Shown here: positions 23,459 to 30,420 of the stretch, piece by piece
Layout: each line of letters begins with the position of its first letter
How positions within the stretch are numbered: the first letter of the stretch is position 1
Origin: a bacterium
Lineage (GTDB): Bacteria > Krumholzibacteriota > Krumholzibacteriia > LZORAL124-64-63
Direction of reading: 5' to 3'
Length of the DNA: 30,420 bases
Assembly: GCA_016712675.1 (NCBI GenBank)
Contig: JADJQR010000007.1
Span: forward strand, 1-30,420
Made by a program: the position numbers and the translations under genes
The notes under the pieces: generated by a model
What the model saw: only the letters and a program-made list of their open reading frames with translations
Told to the model about the DNA's origin: nothing
Databases searched by the model: none

Positions 23459-25267
23459 TCACGCCGGGACCGACCTGCCTGCGTCAGACTGCACCTGCGC
23501 CAAGGGCGTCATGGGGCCCGCGGCTGGTAACTGACCCTGGGCCATGCCCGGCGCCATGCCCTGGGCCATTCCTGGGGCCATGCCCGGCATTCCGCCCGGG
23601 GTCAACCTCCCGGACTGCCCAAGGTTCTGGAGCAGCAGCATTTGGATCGACCGCATATCCGGCGTCGGCAGCATCTCGTCCAGTTCCGGGGCTTCCGCCA
23701 GGTCGGACAGGACGCGGACCACCTTGCTCGGGTCGCCGCCAAGCCCGACAACCACCTGCACCATGTTCGGCAGGGCCGTGAACAGCTCGGCCATGCTCCG
23801 CAGCCTCGCCCGCGCGTCCATGCCCGCCATGTTCGACGACGGCTTCACCCCGTACTTGAACATGTCGTAGGAGAGCTGGTGCCTCGACGGCTCCCACACG
23901 ACCGGGATCGACACTCCCGGGCCGGCGGGAATCTCGAACTCCATCCGCTCGTAGGAGTTGGTCAGCATCGACGCCACCCGGCGCAGGACCGCCGTGCGAC
24001 CATCGTTGATCTTGCGCTTCCAGTACCCCAGCACCACCGCGGCGTTGCCGGCGAGCACGCTTGTTCCCGTCGCCGTGTCCGACGGATCATCGCTCCCGCC
24101 CGCGAGCTGCACGTTCGGACCGATCTGCTTGCCGAGGGCGTCAAGGAACCCGTACCCGTCCAGCAGCTCCTTGACCATCCCGCCGATGACCGTCTCCTTG
24201 AACGAGTCGGGGTCACCCGCCACCCACGCATCGCCGTTGGGGTCCAGCAGCGACATGACCAACCGTTGCTGGCCCGGCTTGAACACGAACTTGCGCTTCA
24301 GCGTCTCGATCTGCTCCATGAGCTTCGACAGCGCCCGCGACTTGGCAAGGTGGGCGTCCATGATGACCATCGCCGGCGATACCGGCGTCAGGCTCCCGGG
24401 GATCGTGTTGAGCGCCGTGACGACGTACCGGCTCCCCTCGGGCTCGTCGATGATCTCGTATGGGTCCACAACGAAGCCCTCGTGCCCCTCCTCAGCCGGG
24501 AGCGTGCAGCAGAACCGACGCCCGGCGTAGGTGTACACCAGGTCGTAGAGCCTGATCTTGTCCTCAAGGTACTGGTCGGATGTCCGGTCGCCGTCGTACT
24601 TCTCCTCCCGCGCCACCATGTCCGAATCGCTCTGGTCCCAGACGTTCCGGCACTTCATCAGCACGTCCGGGTTTCCAACGCCGCGCTCGAGCATGGCCGA
24701 CCGATCCGCCTCGTAGTAGTGCCCGATGCCCGGCGCTGTGTCCCACGATTCCGCATCTGGCGACACCACCATCCGCTCGACCGGCACGCGGAGCGCCACG
24801 GGCGAGCCGGTGTCGATCATGTCGGCCCCGTCGGAGAACATCGGGCCGCCCACGTTGCGCGTCACGTACTGCACGCTGATCCCGCACAGGGCGTCCAGTA
24901 GGCACGCCTCGTCGATGCCGACGTACCCGGTGTCGTCCACCCACTTGCGCATCCGCAGTTGCAGAATCTTCGCCCAGCCACGGTTCTGGGACATCAGCGG
25001 GTCGATCGTGGGCATGATCCCATCGCCCATCAGGTGCGGGAGATAGGTGCGGACCGTCTCACCGAGCATTGAATACGGCTCTGAGTTTGAGAACGTCCGT
25101 CCGCCAACCGATGCCCCGCCAGCCCACCAGGCCCCGCCGATCTGCCGGTGCGCGATCTTGATGAAGCTGGACAGCCGATGCACCGGAGACGCCGGGGACC
25201 GCCTCGCCTCCCGGATAAACCGCAGGAGTCTCGCGGCGTCAGGCATCGTGGAGCGGTTGGTCAGCAT
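23459..25267 (-). CDS. Portal protein
   Basis: The ATG at 25267 gives 602 residues; a TTG at 25294 and an ATG 7 codons inside are alternatives, and no start has a strong SD. It follows the large terminase directly, as portal genes do. Motifs of large podovirus-type portals include LYDLVYTYAGRRFCC, SRYVVTALNTIPGSLTPVSP and a long stem-like helix (KSRALSKLMEQIETLKRKFV). Later there are helices near 400-470 and a Met/Gly/Pro-rich C-terminal tail. The portal forms the dodecameric DNA gate in the capsid vertex and docks the terminase. Confidence 0.8.
   Translation of the reverse strand: MLTNRSTMPDAARLLRFIREARRSPASPVHRLSSFIKIAHRQIGGAWWAGGASVGGRTFSNSEPYSMLGETVRTYLPHLMGDGIMPTIDPLMSQNRGWAKILQLRMRKWVDDTGYVGIDEACLLDALCGISVQYVTRNVGGPMFSDGADMIDTGSPVALRVPVERMVVSPDAESWDTAPGIGHYYEADRSAMLERGVGNPDVLMKCRNVWDQSDSDMVAREEKYDGDRTSDQYLEDKIRLYDLVYTYAGRRFCCTLPAEEGHEGFVVDPYEIIDEPEGSRYVVTALNTIPGSLTPVSPAMVIMDAHLAKSRALSKLMEQIETLKRKFVFKPGQQRLVMSLLDPNGDAWVAGDPDSFKETVIGGMVKELLDGYGFLDALGKQIGPNVQLAGGSDDPSDTATGTSVLAGNAAVVLGYWKRKINDGRTAVLRRVASMLTNSYERMEFEIPAGPGVSIPVVWEPSRHQLSYDMFKYGVKPSSNMAGMDARARLRSMAELFTALPNMVQVVVGLGGDPSKVVRVLSDLAEAPELDEMLPTPDMRSIQMLLLQNLGQSGRLTPGGMPGMAPGMAQGMAPGMAQGQLPAAGPMTPLAQVQSDAGRSVPA
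23536..23600 (-). repeat. Short in-frame GM(A/P)PG/Q repeat in the portal tail
   Basis: The portal C-terminus encodes GGMPGMAPGMAQGMAPGMAQ, near-identical 12-base units of Gly-Met-Ala-Pro/Gln. The segment is probably flexible and its length may vary between relatives. Confidence 0.8.
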
Positions 25268-25304
25268 CGCGGCGCTCTCTGAGCGCCCGTGCAACCCATG
25301 AACC

Positions 25305-27383
25305 TTAGCGCCTCGTGCCCGTGCGGATCAAACCGGCCTTTGCCCGCTCCCGCAGGTCGCCAAGCGTGCCGGGGAGGTGCTCCAGCCCCGGGTCGTGGCT
25401 GTATTCCTGGCCCGCGATAGCCCGCCACAGGCCCGCGCGGGCGATGATGCCGTCGGCGTACTGGCCCCGGCGCTCCATGTCGCCCACCAGGCTCGCGTGC
25501 ATGATCGTCGAGCCCGAGTAGACGTACTGCCGGGCGGTTGCAATCGCCTGCGCGGTCGGCTCGGCGAACGCCCGCGTCTCCCACGCCGCCCGCAGCATCC
25601 CGACCGCCTCGGCGAACTCCTTGGGGTCCGGCTCCCACAGGTCCGCCCCGTACCCGATCTGCCCAAGGCTCTGCGCGAACACCTTGCCCGGGGTGTTGGC
25701 CATGACGCCGACGGACGCCTGCCCGTCCTCGTCGCCGAAGTACAGCGCCAGCATGGCCGCCACCCGCGAAAGCCGCTCGGGCGTGATGGGTGCCACGAAC
25801 TCGCCCGTGATCTGCTTCGTCCGCATGTCCGCCATGACCAGGTGGCTCTGATTCTGCCCGTGCCCGACCGAGACGAATATGTTGATCTTCGCCGTAAGGT
25901 CGCGGACCGGCTTCCGCCACAGCCGCAGCGGCCCCTTGGCGTCGCGCTCGAGGGTGATGTCCCGCCACCGACCAGCCGCGAGGCTCATGTCCATCTCGCG
26001 CCCGATGGGGTGCTCATGCACCAGTGTTCCCCGCCATGCCGCCTGGGCGTGCTTTGCCACCGCCTCCATGTCGGGGTCGATCGCAAAGACCAGCGCCGGT
26101 GGGGCGTAGAGGTGCTGCTCGGCGTACCGGATCGCGTCCGGCCCGTGGTCGTCCCTCTTGATCGGCTTCTCGTCCTTGCTGTTGGGGTCCCACATGTACC
26201 CCTCCAGCTCCCCGATGGTCTTCACGCACCGCTCCGCGATGGTCCACCCCGGATCGCCGTCCACGCCCGGGTCCAGCCCCGAACGAACAACGCTGATGCC
26301 GGGCCTGACCTCGTTGCGGCCGTCGAACACGGGGAGCCCGACGCGGGACAGCGACAGTTTCAGCGCCGCGGCTGCCGGGTCCACCACCACCGCGTCGAGC
26401 GGCCCGTACTTGTGGCTCCACGCCTCCACCCGCATGACCTTCTCGTGGTCGCTCATGCCCGCGCGGTGGCACTCCTCGGCGTAGTGCCGCCTCCCGTCGT
26501 TGTCGATCAGGACCAGCAGCATCGCCGCGGGCTTCGAGGTGCCGTCGTCGATCGCCACGATGGCGCGTGCCCACGGGCCCGGCCGGTCCTTGACGTGGGT
26601 GTCCCGCAGGAAGTTGTCGTACACGATGCCCTCGGACGCCACCCACCGCCCGAGCACATAGCGGAGGCGTTCGACGCCCGTGTAGGACGCAAGGCGAGCG
26701 AGGTAGTCGGCGGGCAGGTGCGGGTTTTCCGCCGGGCACGTCAGGATGGCCCGCAACGTGTTCTTTCGCCCGTTGGCCTCCAGCGTCGTCACGATCTCGG
26801 GCGTCACCTCCGGCGAGTGGGATGACCTGATCCCGAACCGCTGGGCGAGGAAGTGCGACGGCGCGGACGGGTTCGCCGATCCGTAGACCTGCCGCGTCAA
26901 GCCCTCGTCCGTCACGCGGACGCGCCCCAGCACGTTGTTGTACTGCTTGCTGCTGATCTCCTCGACCTGATCTATCCCCACCCCGGTCACGTTCTGACCG
27001 CGGAACCCCATCTTTTCGAGGTTGTGCTGGTTGTGCGCGCCTAGCCCGCGGTATCGGATTATGCCGAGCGGCATCTGCCCCGGCCCCAGCAGCCGAATCC
27101 ACTTCCGCGCCTTGTTCCAGATGTAGCAGCCCGGTTGCAGGATTGCCGGCGTGGCGCCGTTGCCCTCGAACAGCGTGGGCAGGATCGTGTCATGCACGTC
27201 CGCCTCGACCGCCCGGCACAGGACCTCCACCGCCCTGGGGTGCTGGGCTCGCACAAATGCCTTGAGGCACACCATCAGGGTCTTGCCGCCGCCGAACCCG
27301 CCCGAGTACAGCACCTCGTCATCGGCGGCCTGCAAGAACGATATCTGCTTGGGCTCCAGATAGAAGTTGATCGAGGAGCCCAC
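25305..27383 (-). CDS. terL: Terminase large subunit with an apparent second, degenerate RNase H-like domain
   Basis: This 692-residue packaging motor starts at a GTG. The ATPase has Walker A SGGFGGGKT (27-35) and Walker B GVGIDQVEEI (134-143). The nuclease domain has acidic candidates Asp279/280 (AIVAIDDG), Asp335 (AVVVDP) and Asp416 (DDHGPDAIRYA). About 690 residues exceeds the usual 450-600. The extra C-terminus (about 484-690) again resembles a terminase nuclease: GPLRLWRKP, NIFVSVGHG, ITPERLSRVAAMLALYF, VGVMANTPGKVFAQSLGQIG and YADGIIARAGLW. The expected acidic positions are lost (VSVG 504-507, MAN 561-563, YAD 642-644). It cuts and packages concatemeric DNA with the portal. The duplication is inferred from pattern only. 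Confidence 0.85.
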   Translation of the reverse strand: MGSSINFYLEPKQISFLQAADDEVLYSGGFGGGKTLMVCLKAFVRAQHPRAVEVLCRAVEADVHDTILPTLFEGNGATPAILQPGCYIWNKARKWIRLLGPGQMPLGIIRYRGLGAHNQHNLEKMGFRGQNVTGVGIDQVEEISSKQYNNVLGRVRVTDEGLTRQVYGSANPSAPSHFLAQRFGIRSSHSPEVTPEIVTTLEANGRKNTLRAILTCPAENPHLPADYLARLASYTGVERLRYVLGRWVASEGIVYDNFLRDTHVKDRPGPWARAIVAIDDGTSKPAAMLLVLIDNDGRRHYAEECHRAGMSDHEKVMRVEAWSHKYGPLDAVVVDPAAAALKLSLSRVGLPVFDGRNEVRPGISVVRSGLDPGVDGDPGWTIAERCVKTIGELEGYMWDPNSKDEKPIKRDDHGPDAIRYAEQHLYAPPALVFAIDPDMEAVAKHAQAAWRGTLVHEHPIGREMDMSLAAGRWRDITLERDAKGPLRLWRKPVRDLTAKINIFVSVGHGQNQSHLVMADMRTKQITGEFVAPITPERLSRVAAMLALYFGDEDGQASVGVMANTPGKVFAQSLGQIGYGADLWEPDPKEFAEAVGMLRAAWETRAFAEPTAQAIATARQYVYSGSTIMHASLVGDMERRGQYADGIIARAGLWRAIAGQEYSHDPGLEHLPGTLGDLRERAKAGLIRTGTRR

Positions 27384-27398
27384 ACCAGCACCCCCCCA

Positions 27399-27839
27399 TC
27401 AAGGCCGCCCGGCGATCAGGATGTTGACCGTCACGCCGCCCCCGGCCTTTGGGTCGCCGCTCGCCGTGGCCCCAACGGTGGTCCCGCCGCTGCCGGCTCC
27501 GCCCATCGTGACGTCGGCTTCGGCCCTGATGAGCCTTGCCGCGGTGCGGTCCAGGTCGGCGTTGATGAGCCGGATGAGGTTCGCCGCCGCGAGCTGGGCC
27601 GTCGGGTTGGCCTTCTTGCTGTCCCTGATCCTCACCGCGAACTTGATCGTGTTGTCCAGCTCGTCGGTGGCCATCTTGCCAGCCCGCAGCCGGGTGGCGA
27701 GGAACCGCAGCGCCTTGGTGATCCCAAGCCCGATCTCGAAGTCTGGTTTGGCGGGCGGCTCGTCTGGCCTCACCTCGATCGGCCCGGTTGACCGCACCAG
27801 TTTCCCCGTCCTGCCGCGCCGTCCTGGGTATCGGCTCAT
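27399..27839 (-). CDS. Possible terminase small subunit
   Basis: The 146-residue product lies directly before the large terminase, the usual place for the small, DNA-recognising subunit. It begins basic (SRYPGRRGRTGKLVR). A helical core follows (ALRFLATRLRAGKMATDELD through LAAANLIRLINADL), and it ends in a Gly/Thr-rich tail (GGAGSGGTTVGATASGDPKA). No helix-turn-helix is obvious, so the assignment rests mainly on position. AGGAG is very close to the ATG. Confidence 0.65.
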   Translation of the reverse strand: MSRYPGRRGRTGKLVRSTGPIEVRPDEPPAKPDFEIGLGITKALRFLATRLRAGKMATDELDNTIKFAVRIRDSKKANPTAQLAAANLIRLINADLDRTAARLIRAEADVTMGGAGSGGTTVGATASGDPKAGGGVTVNILIAGRP

Positions 27840-27856
27840 GCTCCTACCGTCCTTTC

Positions 27857-28240
27857 ATGCCCAGCCTGCACCCCCGCGCAGAGGAAGCCAAGGAACGCCT
27901 CGAACGCCTCACGCCCGAGTCCGCCATGGCGCTGGTCGCCAAGATGGCCAGTGACCCGTGGCTGCTTGCCGTCCTCGAGCGCGGCCACGCCGCCCCGATC
28001 GACCGCGGCATCTGCTGGTTGACGCTGCCGAGCCACGAGCAGTACCCCGGGCGACGCTTCGACGTCGTGGAGGGCACGGAGCGGAACGCCGCCATACTGA
28101 CGGCCGACCCGTCCGACGGGCGATCGCTCCTCGTGCTGGTCGTGGATATGGACCATGTCACAGATCAGAAGGGGCCCGAGACAGCCCGCGAAGAACCGCC
28201 ACCAGCGCGAGGTGCTCGCGGCGCCGCACGCCGAGCTTGA
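27857..28240 (+). CDS. Lone plus-strand hypothetical protein
   Basis: This is the only plus-strand frame I accept, at 127 residues. Codons from 27857 to about 28150 have almost all G or C in third position, as in real genes here, while the minus-strand frames across it are Ser/Arg-rich. The product starts MPSLHPRAEEAKERLERLTP, continues SAMALVAKMASDPWLLAVLE and RGICWLTLPSHEQY, and has a beta segment (RSLLVLVVDMDHV). The last about 30 residues are Pro/Arg/Ala-rich and overlap the 3' end of the convergent HTH gene. There is no SD, and the start is 17 bases from the divergent start at 27839, so its promoter would lie inside that gene. Function is unknown. Confidence 0.6.
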   Translation: MPSLHPRAEEAKERLERLTPESAMALVAKMASDPWLLAVLERGHAAPIDRGICWLTLPSHEQYPGRRFDVVEGTERNAAILTADPSDGRSLLVLVVDMDHVTDQKGPETAREEPPPARGARGAARRA

Positions 28241-28415
28241 CCCTGATGTGGTAGAGGTGGAACCTGACGGTGCCGACGGTTCGGCTGCACGCCCTGGCGA
28301 TCTCACGGTCTGACTTGCACAACCCGACAAGCCGGAGTACATCGCGCTCGCATCGCGTCAGAGCGCTCATCTCCGACAAGGTGGGGAGCCTTGGGGGCGT
28401 TGGCTCCATCACCAT
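28158..28415 (-). CDS. Small LuxR/GerE-type HTH protein
   Basis: This 85-residue protein is almost only a DNA-binding domain. LTRCERDVLRLVGLCKSDRE (about 19-38), IARACSRTVGTVRFHLYHIR (39-58) and VKLGVRRREHL (59-69) follow the LuxR/GerE four-helix pattern. There is no receiver or ligand domain. It may regulate phage transcription or interfere with a host regulator. Its ATG follows the upstream TAA directly (TAAATG), so translation is probably coupled. Its 3' end overlaps the convergent plus-strand gene by 83 bases. Confidence 0.75.
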   Translation of the reverse strand: MVMEPTPPRLPTLSEMSALTRCERDVLRLVGLCKSDREIARACSRTVGTVRFHLYHIRVKLGVRRREHLALVAVLRGLSRAPSDL

Positions 28416-29129
28416 TTAGGCCACCCGATGACCTTTCTTGCGGGCCTTCGCCGGCGGGGGTGGCGGCTCGGCCTTTCGCTTGGGCTCCTTGCGCCGTGCC
28501 GGACGCTGGGCACGATCATTGCCAACGGGGGCCGCGACCTCGGGCGGCTGCATCACCGCGAGCGGGCGGAGCACCATGCGGCCGTTCTCCCGCACCAGCT
28601 CGCAGGGGGTTGACCCGTTCATCACGACATCGCCCTCGCGCATCGCCGCGGTCGCAGGCTGGGCCTGGGTGAGCCCGAGCCCGGCGGTGTCCTCCTGGCT
28701 GGGCATCTGCGTGAGGGGCACCTTCTTGATGGCCGGCTCGGACACCTTCTTGCCGGCGGCCTTGTCGTTGCGGTACTTCTCGTGGAGCGCCTCGTACCTC
28801 TCGTTGTGCCGCCGCTCGGCGTCGTTGATCGCGGCGAACAGGGGAACCGGATCGCGGAAGCATGTTTCGGGCAGCCGATGCCGCTCGGAGTGCGGCTTGC
28901 CGGGCTCGAACAGGAGGAGCGTGGGGCTGTCGTTCTCGCGCAGCTCCGTCGCCGCGTCGAACGCCTGGAACCCGTGCTGGGTGTAAATGGCGTCGATCAT
29001 CTCGCGCCACCGCACCATGCGGTCGTTGGTCTTCCGGCCCACCTCGTAGTGGTGCAGGAGCACCATCGCCTTTTCCCAGGTCAGGTCGGAGGGGTAGGTC
29101 AGAACGGCGTCGGGGTCGTACCAGGACAT
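28416..29129 (-). CDS. Hypothetical protein with basic, proline-rich C-terminus
   Basis: The 237-residue product begins SWYDPDAVLTYPSDLTWEKA. Helical regions follow (KAMVLLHHYEVGRKTNDRMV, AINDAERRHNERYEALHEKY), then a compact segment (STPCELVRENGRMVLRPLAV). It ends in a Pro/Lys/Arg tail (KRKAEPPPPPAKARKKG) likely to bind nucleic acid or be flexible. GGAGG lies upstream of the ATG. I do not recognise a family. It opens the stretch of genes that leads into terminase. Confidence 0.75.
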   Translation of the reverse strand: MSWYDPDAVLTYPSDLTWEKAMVLLHHYEVGRKTNDRMVRWREMIDAIYTQHGFQAFDAATELRENDSPTLLLFEPGKPHSERHRLPETCFRDPVPLFAAINDAERRHNERYEALHEKYRNDKAAGKKVSEPAIKKVPLTQMPSQEDTAGLGLTQAQPATAAMREGDVVMNGSTPCELVRENGRMVLRPLAVMQPPEVAAPVGNDRAQRPARRKEPKRKAEPPPPPAKARKKGHRVA

Positions 29130-29155
29130 CGTGGGGGGCCTCCAGGCTGTGCGGA

Positions 29156-29779
29156 TCAGATTCGCCGGTGCATGGGCAGGATCGCGTCGGCGCTCCCGCC
29201 GGTTGAACTCAACTCCAGAACGTACCCGCGCTTGCCGCGGAAATCCACACTCAGAACAGCCGCGGCGTCATCGGCAACGCTCCCCACCACCTGCGCGCCG
29301 CCGTATGTGCGGTCGGGCGAGAACGCGATGGTGTCGGCCCACTTCGAGGTGCCGGTGGCGTTGAGCATCTTCGAGCCCGTGGCGAGCGCGGTGTTGCCGC
29401 TGGTGATCGTCAGGTCGCCGGCGTACTCGCCGAGCAACTCCGTGACGTCGTTGGACACCCCGGCCTCGTCGAGCAGCCACAGGCGACCCACAACCACCAT
29501 GTTGTTCGGGTCGCTGGAGTCGTTCACCGCGAACCGGAACTCCAGCCGGTTGCAGGGCTCGATGTTCGTCACCACATACCGACCGTTGGTAGCGGCGGAC
29601 GCGCCGGACGGTGCCGCCGTCTGGTGGATGTACGACGACGCGGCGCTCAGGGCGCCGCTGTTGGTCGTCCACGTCCCGTTCTGGTTGCTTTCGTCGATCG
29701 AGCAGGGCGCCCAGCGGTCCTGAACCGTGACCACGGCTGTCTTGTTGAGCGCACACGGGTGTGTGAGGATGGGTGCCAC
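29156..29779 (-). CDS. Beta-rich hypothetical (virion-like) protein
   Basis: The GTG at 29779 has SD CAGGAG at seven bases, giving 207 residues. The sequence is rich in beta strands (GRYVVTNIEPCNRLEFRFAV, NNMVVVGRLWLLDE, AAAVLSVDFRGKRGYVLELS) with many Thr/Ser/Asn, like virion decoration or fibre proteins elsewhere in this window. There are no catalytic motifs. It lies upstream of the packaging genes, away from the other structural genes, so a virion role is only a suggestion. Confidence 0.7.
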   Translation of the reverse strand: MAPILTHPCALNKTAVVTVQDRWAPCSIDESNQNGTWTTNSGALSAASSYIHQTAAPSGASAATNGRYVVTNIEPCNRLEFRFAVNDSSDPNNMVVVGRLWLLDEAGVSNDVTELLGEYAGDLTITSGNTALATGSKMLNATGTSKWADTIAFSPDRTYGGAQVVGSVADDAAAVLSVDFRGKRGYVLELSSTGGSADAILPMHRRI

Positions 29780-29823
29780 GGCGACGCTCCTGGCGCCCGG
29801 GCAACCGGGCAACTATACCCGGC

Positions 29824-30420
29824 TCACCGGCGATAGATGCGGTTCGGTGCGGGCCTGACCGCTGCGGCGGCGCCGAGCGCCGATCGCGTGAACCTGGCCC
29901 ACTCCTCCTGCTGGCCGGACGAGCACAGATGCACGAAGTCGTTTGGCGCCCCGGCCCCCCCGTTGCCCTGGCGTCCAGCCTCCGGGAAGATCGGCTGCCA
30001 TGAGTCCACCGGGGCCGCGCTGACCGGCGCCCCGATCGTCAGGTCGCCACCAGGGCCATGGCGCGTCGAGCTGATGACGCCGGCAGTCCCGATGGTCGTC
30101 GTTGCACCGGTCCACAGGAAATGCTGAAAGTGCCCGCGCCGCAGGTGCGAGACGTAGTGGACGTTCTGTGTGATCGTCACCGGACCGGCGGCGTTGACCA
30201 GCGTTGAGAAGTCGTCCAGGAAGATCGTTTCGCTCAGGTACGCGGCCGTCAGGCTGCCCGAGTAGCGGACGCTCGACAGCAGCCCGTTGTAGAACAGGAT
30301 CGGGTAGCCCTCGTCGATCAACTCCTTGATCGCACCCGCCATCTTGCCGTACTCGACGATGTAGGTGGCGTAGTTCGACGTCGCCGAGTCGCCCCGCCAC
30401 GGCTCGCCCTTGATGATCGT
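29824..30420 (-). CDS. Hypothetical protein, N-terminus beyond the right edge
   Basis: The frame is open to the right edge: residues before the internal Met at 30342 (IIKGEPWRGDSATSNYATYI, VEYGKM) are protein-like, so the true start is outside the window. Visible features are a helix (MAGAIKELIDEGYPILFYNG), beta segments (TAAYLSETIFLDDFSTLVN, HFQHFLWTGATTTIG), a Gly-rich stretch, and a basic C-terminus ending in NRIYRR. I cannot assign a family. Confidence 0.75.
   Translation of the reverse strand, partial: TIIKGEPWRGDSATSNYATYIVEYGKMAGAIKELIDEGYPILFYNGLLSSVRYSGSLTAAYLSETIFLDDFSTLVNAAGPVTITQNVHYVSHLRRGHFQHFLWTGATTTIGTAGVISSTRHGPGGDLTIGAPVSAAPVDSWQPIFPEAGRQGNGGAGAPNDFVHLCSSGQQEEWARFTRSALGAAAAVRPAPNRIYRR

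Noticed and set aside
27844-28342. Minus-strand frames opposite the lone plus-strand gene
   Set aside because: They are Ser/Arg/Gly-rich and have poor third-position GC compared with the plus-strand frame.
29800-29860. TATAGT at 29813-29818 (minus strand) as a promoter -10 box
   Set aside because: No -35-like sequence lies at proper spacing, and one hexamer in isolation is not evidence.
1-30420. tRNA genes, CRISPR arrays, insertion sequences or an integrase
   Set aside because: I saw no cloverleaf with a GTTCRANNC arm, no spaced direct repeats, and no transposase or recombinase motifs.

Overview
The window is part of the genome of a tailed bacteriophage (or prophage). Nearly all of it is one dense, right-to-left set of virion genes on the minus strand. 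The DNA is GC-rich, by eye in the mid-60s percent. Genes abut or overlap by 1-4 bases, most have a Shine-Dalgarno (SD) sequence, and GTG and TTG starts are common. No stretch over 300 bases lacks a gene. I see no tRNA, integrase, transposase or CRISPR array. The host cannot be named from sequence; a GC-rich bacterium is likely. A portal of about 600 aa, a TTPA-like adaptor, beta-propeller-like tail proteins, large coiled-coil and internal-virion-like proteins, and the absence of a recognisable tape measure, major tail tube protein or sheath suggest a podovirus-like particle. This is inference.

Layout in transcription order (right to left). (1) 30420-27399: an edge-truncated protein, a beta-rich protein, a basic hypothetical, a tiny LuxR-type HTH protein and a possible small terminase. 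One gene at 27857-28240 is on the plus strand, the only plus-strand gene I accept. (2) 27383-23459: large terminase and portal. The terminase is long and appears to carry a second, degenerate RNase H-like domain. (3) 23401-20483: small accessory genes. They include an Acb2/Tad1-type candidate anti-defence sponge, two zinc-ribbon proteins, a DUF3307-like membrane protein and a protein ending in a sigma-70 region-4-like HTH. A rho-independent terminator sits among them. (4) 20356-15362: scaffold, major capsid protein, decoration-like protein, head-tail adaptor and one more virion protein. (5) 15337-6656: two large tail proteins of beta-propeller character flanking a membrane/lysis-like pair, then a run of beta-rich fibre or decoration-type proteins. 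(6) 6645-1: small or coiled-coil internal virion-like proteins and a very large protein that leaves the left edge.

The strongest points for a second look are: the duplicated degenerate nuclease domain in the terminase; the Acb2/Tad1-like protein, whose SD lies in a perfect hairpin; a long RNA structure that occludes the scaffold gene's SD; a terminator that abuts the next gene's ribosome binding site; the lone plus-strand gene; and two probable single-base frameshifts (near 12045 and 145), both of the same sense, which could be sequencing errors.
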